NCBI GenBank assembly: GCA_035403355.1
Contig: DAONFA010000005.1
Coordinates: 5,284 to 66,267 of the forward strand
Source of the DNA: Candidatus Cloacimonas sp.
Lineage (GTDB): Bacteria > Cloacimonadota > Cloacimonadia > Cloacimonadales > Cloacimonadaceae
DNA: 60,984 nucleotides
Reading direction: 5' to 3'
Within the stretch, counting starts at the first letter, position 1; the number at the start of each line of letters is the position of its first letter. The notes below the pieces were generated by a model. It saw only the letters and a program-made list of their open reading frames with translations. It ran no database searches and was not told the origin of the DNA. The translations under genes and the position numbers were made by a program. Below, in pieces: positions 26,201 through 34,631 of the stretch.

Positions 26201-27456
26201 GCTCCGGTTAAACGCACATAAACAGTTCCGCTAAAAGAACTGGCTAAATTAAGGGTGTTAGAATAAGTAGTATTATCTGTAGAAAGTTCATAACCGGTAG
26301 GTGCAGTAACACTTATTCCTGCAGTTAGAAATAATCCGGTTACCGTATACTGTTGTTCTGGAGAAGGAGTTCCCAATAAAGTGCTGAAATCAGTTAAACT
26401 GGCAGTAATCTCTATCATCGGAGAAGGATTGGTAACAGTTCCTTCCACAGCTAAATTTACATTAGTTGCTCCCGAACTGGAATGGATTATATTACCGGAA
26501 AAAGTTCCTGCTGTGGCTCCTGTTAAACGCACATAAACAGTTCCGTTAAAAGTAGCCGGTAAAGACAAATTGCCGGTATAGGTAGTTCCATCAGTAGAAA
26601 GAGCAAAACCTGTGGGAGCGGTAACAGTGATATTTCCGGTTAAATTTTGCCCGCTCAAAGTGTAGGTTTGATGCGCTGAAGGAGTACCGGTATAAGTGGA
26701 AAAAGGAGTTAAAGTTCCATTTACTACAATGGTGGGTGAAGCTGTTCCTTCGGCAGTTATGCTTACATCATCAATACCTAGGCCTTGAGCGTTGGAAGTA
26801 GTTGAACCATTTGTTACAGAATAGTTCCAGGCAAGATACAAAGAGCTTCCTGCGGATAGAGAGTAAGATAAAGTGGCACTAACAGGAACTGTAGCTCCCG
26901 GGGCAGAAGCATAACCATTATTGGAAGCATCAGCCGGGAAAGAAGTTAAAAATGAACTTCCTGCACTTGTCCAGGTTGTTCCATCATTGGAATAATACAT
27001 TTGGATGGAAAAACCGGCTGAATTAGTTCCCATCCTGTATTTTTCCACATTGTAGCTTATGGTAAAAGAATTGATGGCACTGCTGCCGTTATTGGTAAGC
27101 TGAACATAAACATTACCACTTTTTGTGGCAGAGCTGGAAGATATAAAACCAACTGCACGGTCTTCAGCAGTATCTGCTGGTCCTGCACCATAGTTATAGA
27201 TTCCATTCCCAGCCGAAGAGCTCATATTATTACCGCCTGCTCTTTCAGTGGCAGTTACTGCTGCAGAATAAGCTCCAACCAAGCGGACTGAATTGTTCTT
27301 ATCTGCTTTCCAACCTGCAGGTAAAGTTGCAGTAGCAGATGTTCCTAAACCATCAAGGTTTTGGGTAACATTTTGTCCTGCTTGAATGTTTACCTGAGCG
27401 AATAACCCTCCTATAAAAGAAAGGGTCAACATAACTATAAACAATGTCTTTCTCAT
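23206..27456 (-). CDS. Large exported multidomain protein with lamin-tail and chitobiase-like domains
   Basis: A 1416-aa secreted protein of unknown role. Rough order: signal peptide (1-20); a beta-rich domain ending GIDDVSITAEG (to about 235); two repeats of about 105 aa with VTAPTGFxLSTDGTTY and TVYVRLTGATAGTFSGNI; a jelly-roll-like domain (about 455-690); two more such repeats (690-905); a lamin-tail domain (SDLFFSEYIEGSSNNKAIEIFN); a chitobiase C-terminal-like module (GAVIHYTTDGSEPTES); a DUF5689-like domain; and a final Fn3-like module. It lacks the FlgD-like sorting tail of its exported neighbours. GGGAGGAAAT precedes the ATG. The repeats suggest an adhesin or surface protein, but this is inference. 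Confidence 0.8.
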   Translation of the reverse strand: MRKTLFIVMLTLSFIGGLFAQVNIQAGQNVTQNLDGLGTSATATLPAGWKADKNNSVRLVGAYSAAVTATERAGGNNMSSSAGNGIYNYGAGPADTAEDRAVGFISSSSATKSGNVYVQLTNNGSSAINSFTISYNVEKYRMGTNSAGFSIQMYYSNDGTTWTSAGSSFLTSFPADASNNGYASAPGATVPVSATLSYSLSAGSSLYLAWNYSVTNGSTTSNAQGLGIDDVSITAEGTASPTIVVNGTLTPFSTYTGTPSAHQTYTLSGQNLTGNITVTAPTGFALSTDGTTYTGNLSLPATFNGTVYVRLTGATAGTFSGNIIHSSSGATNVNLAVEGTVTNPSPMIEITASLTDFSTLLGTPSPEQQYTVTGLFLTAGISVTAPTGYELSTDNTTYSNTLNLASSFSGTVYVRLTGATAGTFSGNIVHSSTGAETQNLAVNGTVTDPNAYNTYLAEEFNYTAGTTLTSNGWIAHSGAGSHPIIVADEGLVYPGYYAYQGLAAQTVFSGSAEDVHKTFANQTSGTFYVSFLFNASEAKTSADYFFHFGPNPISTDFKGRVFVQKDASNNLRFGISKANGISETAATPYNYALNTTYLIVMKYVIVSGTTNDEVYMWVNPVIGQTEPAPQLTASDLTGADIAGIGAVAIRQANNTPIAKIDGIRVTNDWAKLWEGTPMETPAIHTSTTELDPLESIVNLPSDEIRDYTLWGTNILGGITVTAPNGFQVSTSQTEGWASSITVPADFNASIYVRMLASAIGEYEGNIVHTSAGAEPVNVRVTGEALPTPVTWNITANLTPFSAQAGTPSAVQSYTLSAPGAVDPIQITTTYPFELSSNGTSDWTTSLSLSYNYIGNVYVRMNASGAGTFNGLINHNTTYANEYQLSVSGTATPQPGMASDLFFSEYIEGSSNNKAIEIFNGTGGPIDLSNYKVCLFTNGSLTPTNTLNLTGTLNHSDVYVIAHASANADILALSDTTASVTFFNGNDALGLYKLGTTETLIDVIGTIGTDPGTINWPVAGIASATAEHTLIRKPSVTQGNLDWATSAGTNADDSQWVVYAIDYIADLGMHTFGNVVVKPTFNPPAGAYASSINVTISTTTPGAVIHYTTDGSEPTESSDIYSNPIPVSSDTTIKAKGYATGFSPSGIATAFYDFSENVATIAQLRAGTVGSAYRLTGEAVLTFQQANRNQKYIQDATAAIVIDDPNGIITTTYNLYDGITGIAGTLSLYSGLLQFVPLADPGAATSHNNTIVPVTRTLATITSADQAKLLKIYSVTLTPNITGVFAATAENITAMDASGTLIMRTFPGADYAGTTIPTDPVDIICLGGQYNDTMQFSPRFLADITPAAGILEAPLVNISQVAGTINLSWIAVNGATNYRIESADDPYGTWTTVTTTANLFYSGAAASKKFYRVIAIN

Positions 27457-27603
27457 ATTTCCTCCCTGAGAAAACTTAGTTCCTAACTTATAATCAGATA
27501 TATTAATTACTCGTACAGAATATAATATTTGAATAAGGGTATGGCGTCAAGTAAAATAATAGGTTCTTTTATTTTTGTGCAGATGATGGGGATAATTGTT
27601 ACC

Positions 27604-27663
27604 ACTGAAGACACTGAGGACACTGAAGACACTGAGGGCACTGAGAGCACTGAGGACACTGAG
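27604..27663. repeat. 9-bp ACTGAGGAC tandem array
   Basis: About seven imperfect copies of a 9-bp unit (ACTGAAGAC, ACTGAGGAC, ACTGAGGGC, ACTGAGAGC) lie in the 455-base gap between the divergently transcribed 1416-aa protein gene and glgP. The repeat is open in one frame (TEDTEDTE...), but there is no good start signal. Apart from this array and the two ribosome-binding sites I see nothing in the gap. Confidence 0.85.
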
Positions 27664-27911
27664 ATTTCAGGGCAATGTTATAATACCTGCAAGGCATTTT
27701 CCGCTCTACAGCGTTTACTGTTTGCTTTTCACTGAGTTAGCTCTTTCGGCAAATCTCACCATCTAAAGTAAATTCACTTGTTTTCTTCATTTTTCCTTGC
27801 ATTCATAGTGCTTTCCGTATTCCGGAAGTATCAGCCCTCACTTTTTACTTGACAGCAATTCCCCTTTCCTCATTTGGAAAAGTGTTCATTAGAACAAAGA
27901 AGGGACAATTA

Positions 27912-30437
27912 GTGAAAGAAGATTATATACAAAAGAATGACTATCACTCCATTTTCTTCACCGATAAGGCAGAAGAATGTGACAGTGAATTGAAGTCCCT
28001 GTTTCTGAATCATTTGGAATATTCTTTGATAAAGGATACGACCACTGTTAAGAAATGGGATATCTATTATGCCTTGGCTCTCAGTTTAAGAGACCTGCTA
28101 ATAGAAAGATGGTTACGCACCCAATATGAATATCGCAAGCAGGATGTGAAAAAGGTCTATTATCTTTCTCTGGAATTTTTGCTTGGCAGAATGCTTACCA
28201 ACAGCTTAATCAACCTGGATGTGTATAATGAAGTTTACGATATGCTGAAAGAGATGGGCATTTCCTTAGAGGATATTATTGAGCTGGAACCGGATATGGG
28301 TTTGGGGAATGGTGGTTTGGGTCGTTTAGCTGCCTGTTTTATGGATTCTTTAGCTACCCAGGCATATCCTGCTTACGGCTATGGCATCCGTTATGATTTC
28401 GGCATTTTTAAACAGCAGATTGTTCAGGGCTATCAAGTGGAGGAACCTGATAATTGGCGAAAAAATGGTTGTCCTTGGGAAATCAATCGACCGGAATTAA
28501 CTTACCGGGTGCGTTTTAGGGGTAAAGTAATCAGTGAAACCCTTCCTGGTGGCGGAATTGAACACCATTGGATGGATACGGAAGATGTTATGGCTGTTGC
28601 CTGGGATATTCCTGTTCCTGGTTATCAAGTGGATAATGTGAATAATTTACGCTTGTGGCAAGCAACCAGTACTGATGAATTTGACCTGGAATATTTCAAT
28701 AATGGCGATTATGTAAAGGCAGTGGAGAAGAAGACCATTTCTGAAAACATCAGCAAAGTTCTCTATCCGAATGATAATGTCCATTTGGGCAGGATGTTAC
28801 GCTTACAGCAGGAATATTTCTTTGTTTCTGCTACTTTGCAGGATATTTTTGCCCATTGGAAAAGGTATCATAAAGGGTATCAGGATTTTCCTGCTAAAAT
28901 AGCCATTCAATTGAATGATACTCATCCGGCTCTTGCCATTCCGGAAATGTTACGCATTTTGATTGATGAAGAACGAATGAGTTTTGAAAATGCCTGGAAA
29001 ATTACCAGAAGCTGTTTTTCCTATACCAATCATACTATTTTGCCTGAAGCACTGGAGAAATGGGGTCTTTCGCTATTTGAAGAACTTCTGCCGCGTCACC
29101 TGATGCTTATTTATCAAATAAACAATGTTGTTATGGAAGAAGCGATGCGTCTGTATCCTGGCGATATAGCTAAAATGCGTAATCTTTCTATAATTGAAGA
29201 AACGAACGGCAAAGCAATCAGGATGGCTCAACTGGCAATTCATAGTTCGCATACCGTTAATGGCGTTGCCAAGTTACACACCAAAATCCTCCGGGAAAGG
29301 ATTTTCCCCGATTTGGCAGAATTATATCCGGAAAAGTTTCAAAACAAGACCAATGGCATCACTCCCCGGCTTTGGTTGCATACTTGTAATCCGCAATTGG
29401 CAAGTTTAATTTCTGAATATATCGGCACCGGTTGGATCACGAATCTGGAAGAAATAAAGCAAATTGAGCAATATATATCCGACCCTGATTTTCGCACTTC
29501 TTTTGCCGAAATGAAAGACATAAATAAAAGCCATTTAAGCAGATATATCTATCGGGAAACGGGAATCCGCGTGCAGGTAAATTCTCTTTTTGATGCTCAA
29601 ATAAAACGCCTGCATGAATATAAACGCCAATTATTGAATGTAATGGGCACAATTGCCCGTTATTTTCGGATTAAAGATAATCCGCAAGGTAATTTTGTTC
29701 CCCGAGCAGTTATTTTTGCCGGAAAAGCAGCTCCGGGCTATTTTTTAGCAAAGCGTTTAATTAAGCTAATCAATAACCTTGGTGAAGTGGTTAATAAAGA
29801 CCCGGATATCAAAGACCGGCTGAAAGTGGTTTTTTTGCCTAATTATTGTGTTTCCTTAGCCGAAAGAATTATTCCCGCTACCGAGCTATCCATTCAAATT
29901 TCTACCGCGGGTTATGAAGCCAGCGGAACGGGAAATATGAAGTTTGCTTTAAATGGAGCTTTAACTTTGGGAACTTTGGATGGTGCCAATATTGAAATGG
30001 CAGAAGAAATCGGAGCCGAAAATATGTTCATTTTTGGCTTGGATGCAGAGCAGGTTAAAGAGCTTAACCAAAGCGGTTATAATCCTCGCAGTTTTTACGA
30101 AAGCGATCCCGAATTGAAAAGGGTTGTGGATTCTTTAATAGACGGCAGTTTTGATGACGGCGAAAAAGACCTCTTTTTACCCATCTGGAAAGCACTGATG
30201 GAAGATGGAGACATCTATTTGAATATGGCTGATTTCCGTGCCTTCACCGATGCTTCCAGTAAAGTGGATGAACTCTATTTGAACCGTGATGAATGGATTA
30301 CCAAGGCAATTCTGAATGTAGCACGCATTGGCAAATTTTCCAGTGACAGAGCAATTAAGGAATATGCCAATGATATTTGGGGAATTCAACCTCTGCCTTT
30401 GGAATTGAGCAACGGGAATAACTCCCGAAATTTATGA
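27912..30437 (+). CDS. glgP: Glycogen phosphorylase
   Basis: Glycogen phosphorylase releases glucose 1-phosphate from alpha-1,4-glucan with phosphate, using pyridoxal phosphate. The PLP-lysine region EASGTGNMKFALNGA is intact near residue 677, as are the N-terminal YYLSLEFLLGRML and GLGNGGLGRLAACF and the glucan/phosphate residues in LNDTHPALAIPE. I start it at GTG 27912 because GAAGGGA lies 6 bases upstream. That gives 841 aa, near the usual 800-840. The same frame is open from a TTG at 27849 (862 aa) without a comparable ribosome-binding site. Its stop overlaps the start of the next, exported protein. Confidence 0.95.
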   Translation: MKEDYIQKNDYHSIFFTDKAEECDSELKSLFLNHLEYSLIKDTTTVKKWDIYYALALSLRDLLIERWLRTQYEYRKQDVKKVYYLSLEFLLGRMLTNSLINLDVYNEVYDMLKEMGISLEDIIELEPDMGLGNGGLGRLAACFMDSLATQAYPAYGYGIRYDFGIFKQQIVQGYQVEEPDNWRKNGCPWEINRPELTYRVRFRGKVISETLPGGGIEHHWMDTEDVMAVAWDIPVPGYQVDNVNNLRLWQATSTDEFDLEYFNNGDYVKAVEKKTISENISKVLYPNDNVHLGRMLRLQQEYFFVSATLQDIFAHWKRYHKGYQDFPAKIAIQLNDTHPALAIPEMLRILIDEERMSFENAWKITRSCFSYTNHTILPEALEKWGLSLFEELLPRHLMLIYQINNVVMEEAMRLYPGDIAKMRNLSIIEETNGKAIRMAQLAIHSSHTVNGVAKLHTKILRERIFPDLAELYPEKFQNKTNGITPRLWLHTCNPQLASLISEYIGTGWITNLEEIKQIEQYISDPDFRTSFAEMKDINKSHLSRYIYRETGIRVQVNSLFDAQIKRLHEYKRQLLNVMGTIARYFRIKDNPQGNFVPRAVIFAGKAAPGYFLAKRLIKLINNLGEVVNKDPDIKDRLKVVFLPNYCVSLAERIIPATELSIQISTAGYEASGTGNMKFALNGALTLGTLDGANIEMAEEIGAENMFIFGLDAEQVKELNQSGYNPRSFYESDPELKRVVDSLIDGSFDDGEKDLFLPIWKALMEDGDIYLNMADFRAFTDASSKVDELYLNRDEWITKAILNVARIGKFSSDRAIKEYANDIWGIQPLPLELSNGNNSRNL

Positions 30438-32050
30438 ACCGAATCAGGATATTTATCCTTTGTGCTTTCGGGGAACTGTTTTGTCTTGCTTTGAACGCAG
30501 CAATTGTTATTAACGAGGTCTGTTACGATCCTGTTGGCAGTGATGAGGGTTTTGAATGGATAGAACTTTATAATAACGGCAGCACAAGTATCCAGCTGGA
30601 AGGAGCTAAAATTCTTTCCGGGGGCAGTTCTTATACCGTTCAATATACCCTTCCCTTTTTTGAATTGCGCCCTCAACGCTATTTACTAATTGGAGGAGAA
30701 TCAATAATTACTGCTCAGCTGTATTATAATTTCAGCTTTCAGAACGGGGGTAGCGAAACAGATGGCATTCAATATGTTAGTTCCGATGGAACTTATACCG
30801 ATACTGTGCTTTATGATTCTCCTAACATTTATCAGCTATGGGATGACCACAATTGCCCCGGTTTAAATTTTGCGCTTGATGTTCCAGCTGGTTATTCTTT
30901 GGCAAGAATATATGACGGCTGTGATACGGATAATTGTGAAACGGATTTTATTGCGGAAGCAAAGCCAACTCCCGGATTGGCAAATCGTTTGCACTGTGAT
31001 TATGCTTTGGGGATTTATGAAGTAGAGCGGGAAAATAACTATGCCCAACTTAACCTTTGGCTGAAAAACTTAAGCTCTTTCTCTCCTCTTTTAACTGCTG
31101 AACTTACAATTACTCAAAATAGCGAATTACTGGTTCAGCAAGCAATCGCTCCTCTTGCTGCTGCTGATTCTCTTTGTGTGAATCTGGCTTTTTACTGTAA
31201 TCCTGAACCCTTCACAGTGAATTTATTTCTTTTAGACGACCCCGATTCCACAAATAATGTATTAACGATTCCCTATGACAATGCAACGCAAGCTTCCCTA
31301 TATCTCAATGAGTTTCTGGCTTATCCGGAATCCGGCAATCAGGAATGGATTGAAATTTACAGTGAGCAAGGTGCACCCGGAACATATTATATTGCAGATA
31401 GTTCTGCTGCCAAAATCCGTTTTGTCCTTCCTGCAGTAAGTGGCTATTTTGTAATTTGCCAAAATCCTGATGCTTTACTTTTGCGTTATCCGGAATGTCC
31501 TGCAAGCTCTATAATTTTAGCCGAGAGTTGGACTTATTTAAACAATGACGGAGATTGCTTAGTTTTGAAAAATGAAACAGGAGCTTTGGATTCGTTAAAT
31601 TATACCGGAGAGGAAATAATTAAGGGTGTTTCCAGAGAAAGGGTTTTAGTTGATTCTACCTCTATCTGGCAAAATTGCTATAGTGAAAAAGGGGGAACAC
31701 CAGGATTTCCTAACAGCACCTTGCCACAAACGGAATTACCCGCACCGGGAAAAGTAACCCTGACCGGAAGCCCCTGTGATGCTAAAAAAGGCGAAAAAAT
31801 ATCTCTTACTTACAATTTTTCTGCACCTGAAAATAGAATAACCTGCAATGTTTATGATTTACGCGGCAGTAAGATTTGCAGTATTGCCGATTATGCCTTG
31901 GTAAATGCCTCCGGAATTCTTTACTGGAACGGCTGTAAACAGAATGGAACTTTCGCTCCCCGGGGGCTTTATATCATTTTATGGGAAGCCCAAAATGCCA
32001 GCGGAGGTAAAATAACCCGTCAGCAGCTCACAGCAGTGTTAAAAGGTTAA
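30434..32050 (+). CDS. Exported lamin-tail-domain protein with FlgD-like tail
   Basis: A 538-aa exported protein. After a signal peptide (about 1-22, ending LNA) there is a lamin-tail domain (IVINEVCYDPVGSDEGFEWIELYN, RYLLIGGE), a CARDB-like beta region (about 190-290), and a second lamin-tail domain (LYLNEFLAYPESGNQEWIEIYS). The C-terminal 90 residues form a FlgD-like/sorting-type domain (YDLRGSKICSI, APRGLYIILWEA), more diverged than in the M14, C25 and M28 proteins. The function is not known. It starts inside the glgP stop codon (ATGA), so translation is coupled to a cytoplasmic glycogen enzyme, an unexpected pairing. Confidence 0.8.
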   Translation: MNRIRIFILCAFGELFCLALNAAIVINEVCYDPVGSDEGFEWIELYNNGSTSIQLEGAKILSGGSSYTVQYTLPFFELRPQRYLLIGGESIITAQLYYNFSFQNGGSETDGIQYVSSDGTYTDTVLYDSPNIYQLWDDHNCPGLNFALDVPAGYSLARIYDGCDTDNCETDFIAEAKPTPGLANRLHCDYALGIYEVERENNYAQLNLWLKNLSSFSPLLTAELTITQNSELLVQQAIAPLAAADSLCVNLAFYCNPEPFTVNLFLLDDPDSTNNVLTIPYDNATQASLYLNEFLAYPESGNQEWIEIYSEQGAPGTYYIADSSAAKIRFVLPAVSGYFVICQNPDALLLRYPECPASSIILAESWTYLNNDGDCLVLKNETGALDSLNYTGEEIIKGVSRERVLVDSTSIWQNCYSEKGGTPGFPNSTLPQTELPAPGKVTLTGSPCDAKKGEKISLTYNFSAPENRITCNVYDLRGSKICSIADYALVNASGILYWNGCKQNGTFAPRGLYIILWEAQNASGGKITRQQLTAVLKG

Positions 32051-32188
32051 TTTCTTTCCTTCCGTCCCTTTTTAGCATAAAAACAGGAAAATGATAACAA
32101 CTATTGTAGCTTGCCATCAGCAAATTGCATAAATATCCTTGCCTAAGAGAACCCGTTATTTTCTCAATAAAACTCCGATATGACCCCC

Positions 32189-32222
32189 GTATCGTTCCCA
32201 TATCGCGATACGGGAATGATAC
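32189..32222. repeat. 34-bp imperfect inverted repeat, copy B
   Basis: GTATC-GT-TCCCATATCGCGATACGGGA-AT-GATAC. It is the best-preserved of three equal-length copies (others at 15324 and 59135). Flanking similarity to the copy at 15324 extends for roughly 100 bp. It lies 139 bases after the lamin-tail gene in a 547-base gap whose only other content is the composite hairpin at 32387. Confidence 0.82.
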
Positions 32223-32386
32223 CGGAATCTCATCCGCAGCATATCCCCAAAAAGCAGGAACTGATAACAGGAATGTTAACCTCCAGTTCAATTACAATAA
32301 TTGTTCTTTTGGGCTATTAAATATAGTGGGATAAAGAAATAGCTTGGTTGTAAAGAGAAAGACAAGATGTCGTTTTTCCGATTTGG

Positions 32387-32449
32387 GTAGTTGGAGCTCG
32401 CTGAGACAGCCCTTTTTTATTCCGGAGGAACGATGCCCTCGTCGCTCAA
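32387..32449 (+). repeat. Composite of a GTAG-hairpin element and a single CGGAGG/ACGATG hairpin element
   Basis: GTAG-TTGGAGCTCGCTGA then TTTTTTAT (32387-32420) aligns with the minus-strand terminators at 11332-11441 but has a damaged right arm. It is followed at once by CCGGAGGAACGATGCCCTCG (from 32422), which matches the 33-bp array unit around the RAYT gene. The pair could serve as a terminator for the upstream lamin-tail gene. Confidence 0.65.
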
Positions 32450-32597
32450 TAGTAATCAGGCATTTTCATATCCCGGACTAAATTATTCGGGTTTATATTG
32501 AAGCTATCTTCCGTAACCCTGAATGCGGTTAATAAAAAGGTTTGTTTTTCAAACAAAGCAAGTTATAATTTTAATATATAGATAAACGAGGTGATAA

Positions 32598-34565
32598 ATG
32601 AAAAAATCCGCTTTTCTTATCTTTATTGTGTTGCTTATTAACTGCTTAAACGCGCAATTCAGCAATTCCGCATCTTCCCCAACTCTTTTAGCTGGAGGGG
32701 CTGGTGAACAAGTTATCCCCAAAATAGCTATCGGGAGCGATGGAAATATGTATTTAGGGCGTTTTGACAGTGTAAACGGCAGTTATGATGTCTGGTTGCA
32801 ATATCTGGATGCTTCGGGTAATCTTCTCTGGCAAAATCCCGAGGGAATTTTGATAAGTAACTTTCTGCAAATGACCTGGTTAACAGAATGGGATTTGGAT
32901 ATAGACCCTTCAGGAAATTGCTGGCTTACTTTTCAGGATATCCGCACATCCGGAGTGAATAATGTTATGCTTTATAAAGTGGATTCTGGAGGCAATATTT
33001 TGCTTTCCAACACTGGCATAGCTCTTTCTTACGATACCAGCACTGACTATATTAATATGAGCCCTGTTCTATTGTGTCATTCCAGTGGTGATGTTTATGT
33101 TGCCTGGCAAAGATCAGGTCAAACAACCGAAATCCACCTCCAAAAAATATCCCCTACCGGAGAGCTTTTATGGGGAACAAATGGCATCACTTTTGCCGGA
33201 GATGCTGTTAGTTTTACCTGGCCCCAATTACTGGACGCAGGAGATGGCAATTTGTTGCTGAAATACTATTTAGACAGCGGACCTTTTTGGGCTCCCAACC
33301 GTCAGGTTTTCGTTACAAAACTTTCCCCGGAAGGAACTGCTATATGGAATAACCCTGTAAATTCTGCCGCGGGTTTACCTGCCTGGGAACAGAATATTCC
33401 TTTTATTTCTGATGGCAGCGGTGGAGCTGTTCTTGCCTGGTATGATGATCGCTATAATGATATGATTAACGAGGTCTATATGGCAAGGGTAAATTCCAAC
33501 GGCTTAGCTACCACCCCTGAAAACGGAACTCTTATTTCCACAGATACTTTCAATCAGCAATATTATCCAAAACTGGCTGTGGATACAGAAAATAATAATG
33601 TTTTTGCCTGGTTTCGGACTACCGATCCGGACCAGAATAATGTTGGACTTGCCAGACAACTTATGGATTTTTCCGGAAACCGACTTTGGGGAGATACAGG
33701 AGTGCAAATAATTGCTCAGGGAAATACTTATCCCGATCCTGTAGCTGCCTATTTTTATCAAGATACTGCTTATTGTATTTATTCTGCAGCTGCCAGCCCT
33801 GGAGACAGCAACAATGAAATCTTGAAAGTTAATGCCATAAAAAGCGATCAAAGCAGTCCCTGGCTGGTTGATGTGTATCTGGATTCAGTTGCCAATCCTA
33901 AATTGCATTATGATTCAGCTGTTTCTCATCAGGGTTGGAGCGTGCTTGCTTATGAACAGGGTAATGATTATGACCTTTATGCTATGCGTTTAAATCCTGA
34001 TGGAACTTTGGGAGGGGCATATTATCCTGCTCCTCAATCCTTGGAAGGATATGTGGATGATCAAGGAACCGTTCATTTAAGTTGGCAGGAACCACCCTTT
34101 ACGCCAAATCAATATTTAGTTTATGTGAATGAAGAACTCTATATTACTTTACCGGCAGAAACCCTTGTTTGCACTATTCCTGATTTTGTAGCAGGAACTT
34201 ATAATTTTTATGTGTGTGCACTTTATTCTCCGGATCAGCTATCGCTTCCTTCCAATATCGTTACATTAACTATTCTGCCTGTTGCTATAGAAGAAGGTAA
34301 TTACATTCCTGTTGTTACCTATCTGGAAGTGAAACCCAATCCCATTCGCAATAGCTTTACTATCAGTTATTTTCAGGATAAATCTCCTGCCAAACTTGCT
34401 ATCTATAACATCCGGGGACAAAAGGTTTATGAACAAACTTTTAGCGGTGGTGAACACGAAGTTATTTCCAGGAACTTAAACCTGAATTTACCCAGTGGTG
34501 TTTACCTGTTAAAACTGAATTCGCTGAGGCAAAACTACCGGCAAAAAATAACCGTGATCAAGTAA
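32598..34565 (+). CDS. Exported beta-propeller-like protein with sorting tail
   Basis: A 655-aa exported protein, function not recognised. A signal peptide (1-19) is followed by about 430 residues with recurring blade-like phrases (DGNMYLGRFD, GDVYVAWQ, SGGAVLAWYDD, VFAWFRTTDPD), which suggest a beta-propeller. A fibronectin-type III-like module follows near 480-560 (QGTVHLSWQEPP, NQYLVYVNEEL). The C-terminus is a sorting-type domain (VKPNPIRNSFTISY, IYNIRGQKVYE, LPSGVYLLKL). CGAGGTGAT lies just before the ATG. It is transcribed alone and ends at a strong terminator. Confidence 0.8.
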   Translation: MKKSAFLIFIVLLINCLNAQFSNSASSPTLLAGGAGEQVIPKIAIGSDGNMYLGRFDSVNGSYDVWLQYLDASGNLLWQNPEGILISNFLQMTWLTEWDLDIDPSGNCWLTFQDIRTSGVNNVMLYKVDSGGNILLSNTGIALSYDTSTDYINMSPVLLCHSSGDVYVAWQRSGQTTEIHLQKISPTGELLWGTNGITFAGDAVSFTWPQLLDAGDGNLLLKYYLDSGPFWAPNRQVFVTKLSPEGTAIWNNPVNSAAGLPAWEQNIPFISDGSGGAVLAWYDDRYNDMINEVYMARVNSNGLATTPENGTLISTDTFNQQYYPKLAVDTENNNVFAWFRTTDPDQNNVGLARQLMDFSGNRLWGDTGVQIIAQGNTYPDPVAAYFYQDTAYCIYSAAASPGDSNNEILKVNAIKSDQSSPWLVDVYLDSVANPKLHYDSAVSHQGWSVLAYEQGNDYDLYAMRLNPDGTLGGAYYPAPQSLEGYVDDQGTVHLSWQEPPFTPNQYLVYVNEELYITLPAETLVCTIPDFVAGTYNFYVCALYSPDQLSLPSNIVTLTILPVAIEEGNYIPVVTYLEVKPNPIRNSFTISYFQDKSPAKLAIYNIRGQKVYEQTFSGGEHEVISRNLNLNLPSGVYLLKLNSLRQNYRQKITVIK

Positions 34566-34599
34566 CCAGGAGCGAAGAGCTTAAGTTAAAAGACACCAG

Positions 34600-34631
34600 G
34601 AGGTTGACCTTTGCGTCAACCTCTTTTTTTT
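34600..34631 (+). terminator. Strong intrinsic terminator after the propeller-like protein
   Basis: GAGGTTGAC (34600-34608) pairs perfectly with GTCAACCTC (34615-34623) around a 6-base loop, followed by eight T. It lies 35 bases past the stop at 34565 and touches the convergent gene's stop at 34630. Confidence 0.93.

Noticed and set aside
27529..27735. 68-codon frame rich in TED repeats
   Set aside because: The protein pattern is only the 9-bp DNA repeat read in an open frame, and there is no good start signal.
27849..27911. Upstream TTG start for glycogen phosphorylase
   Set aside because: The extra 21 residues have no ribosome-binding site in front, while GTG 27912 has GAAGGGA at good spacing.
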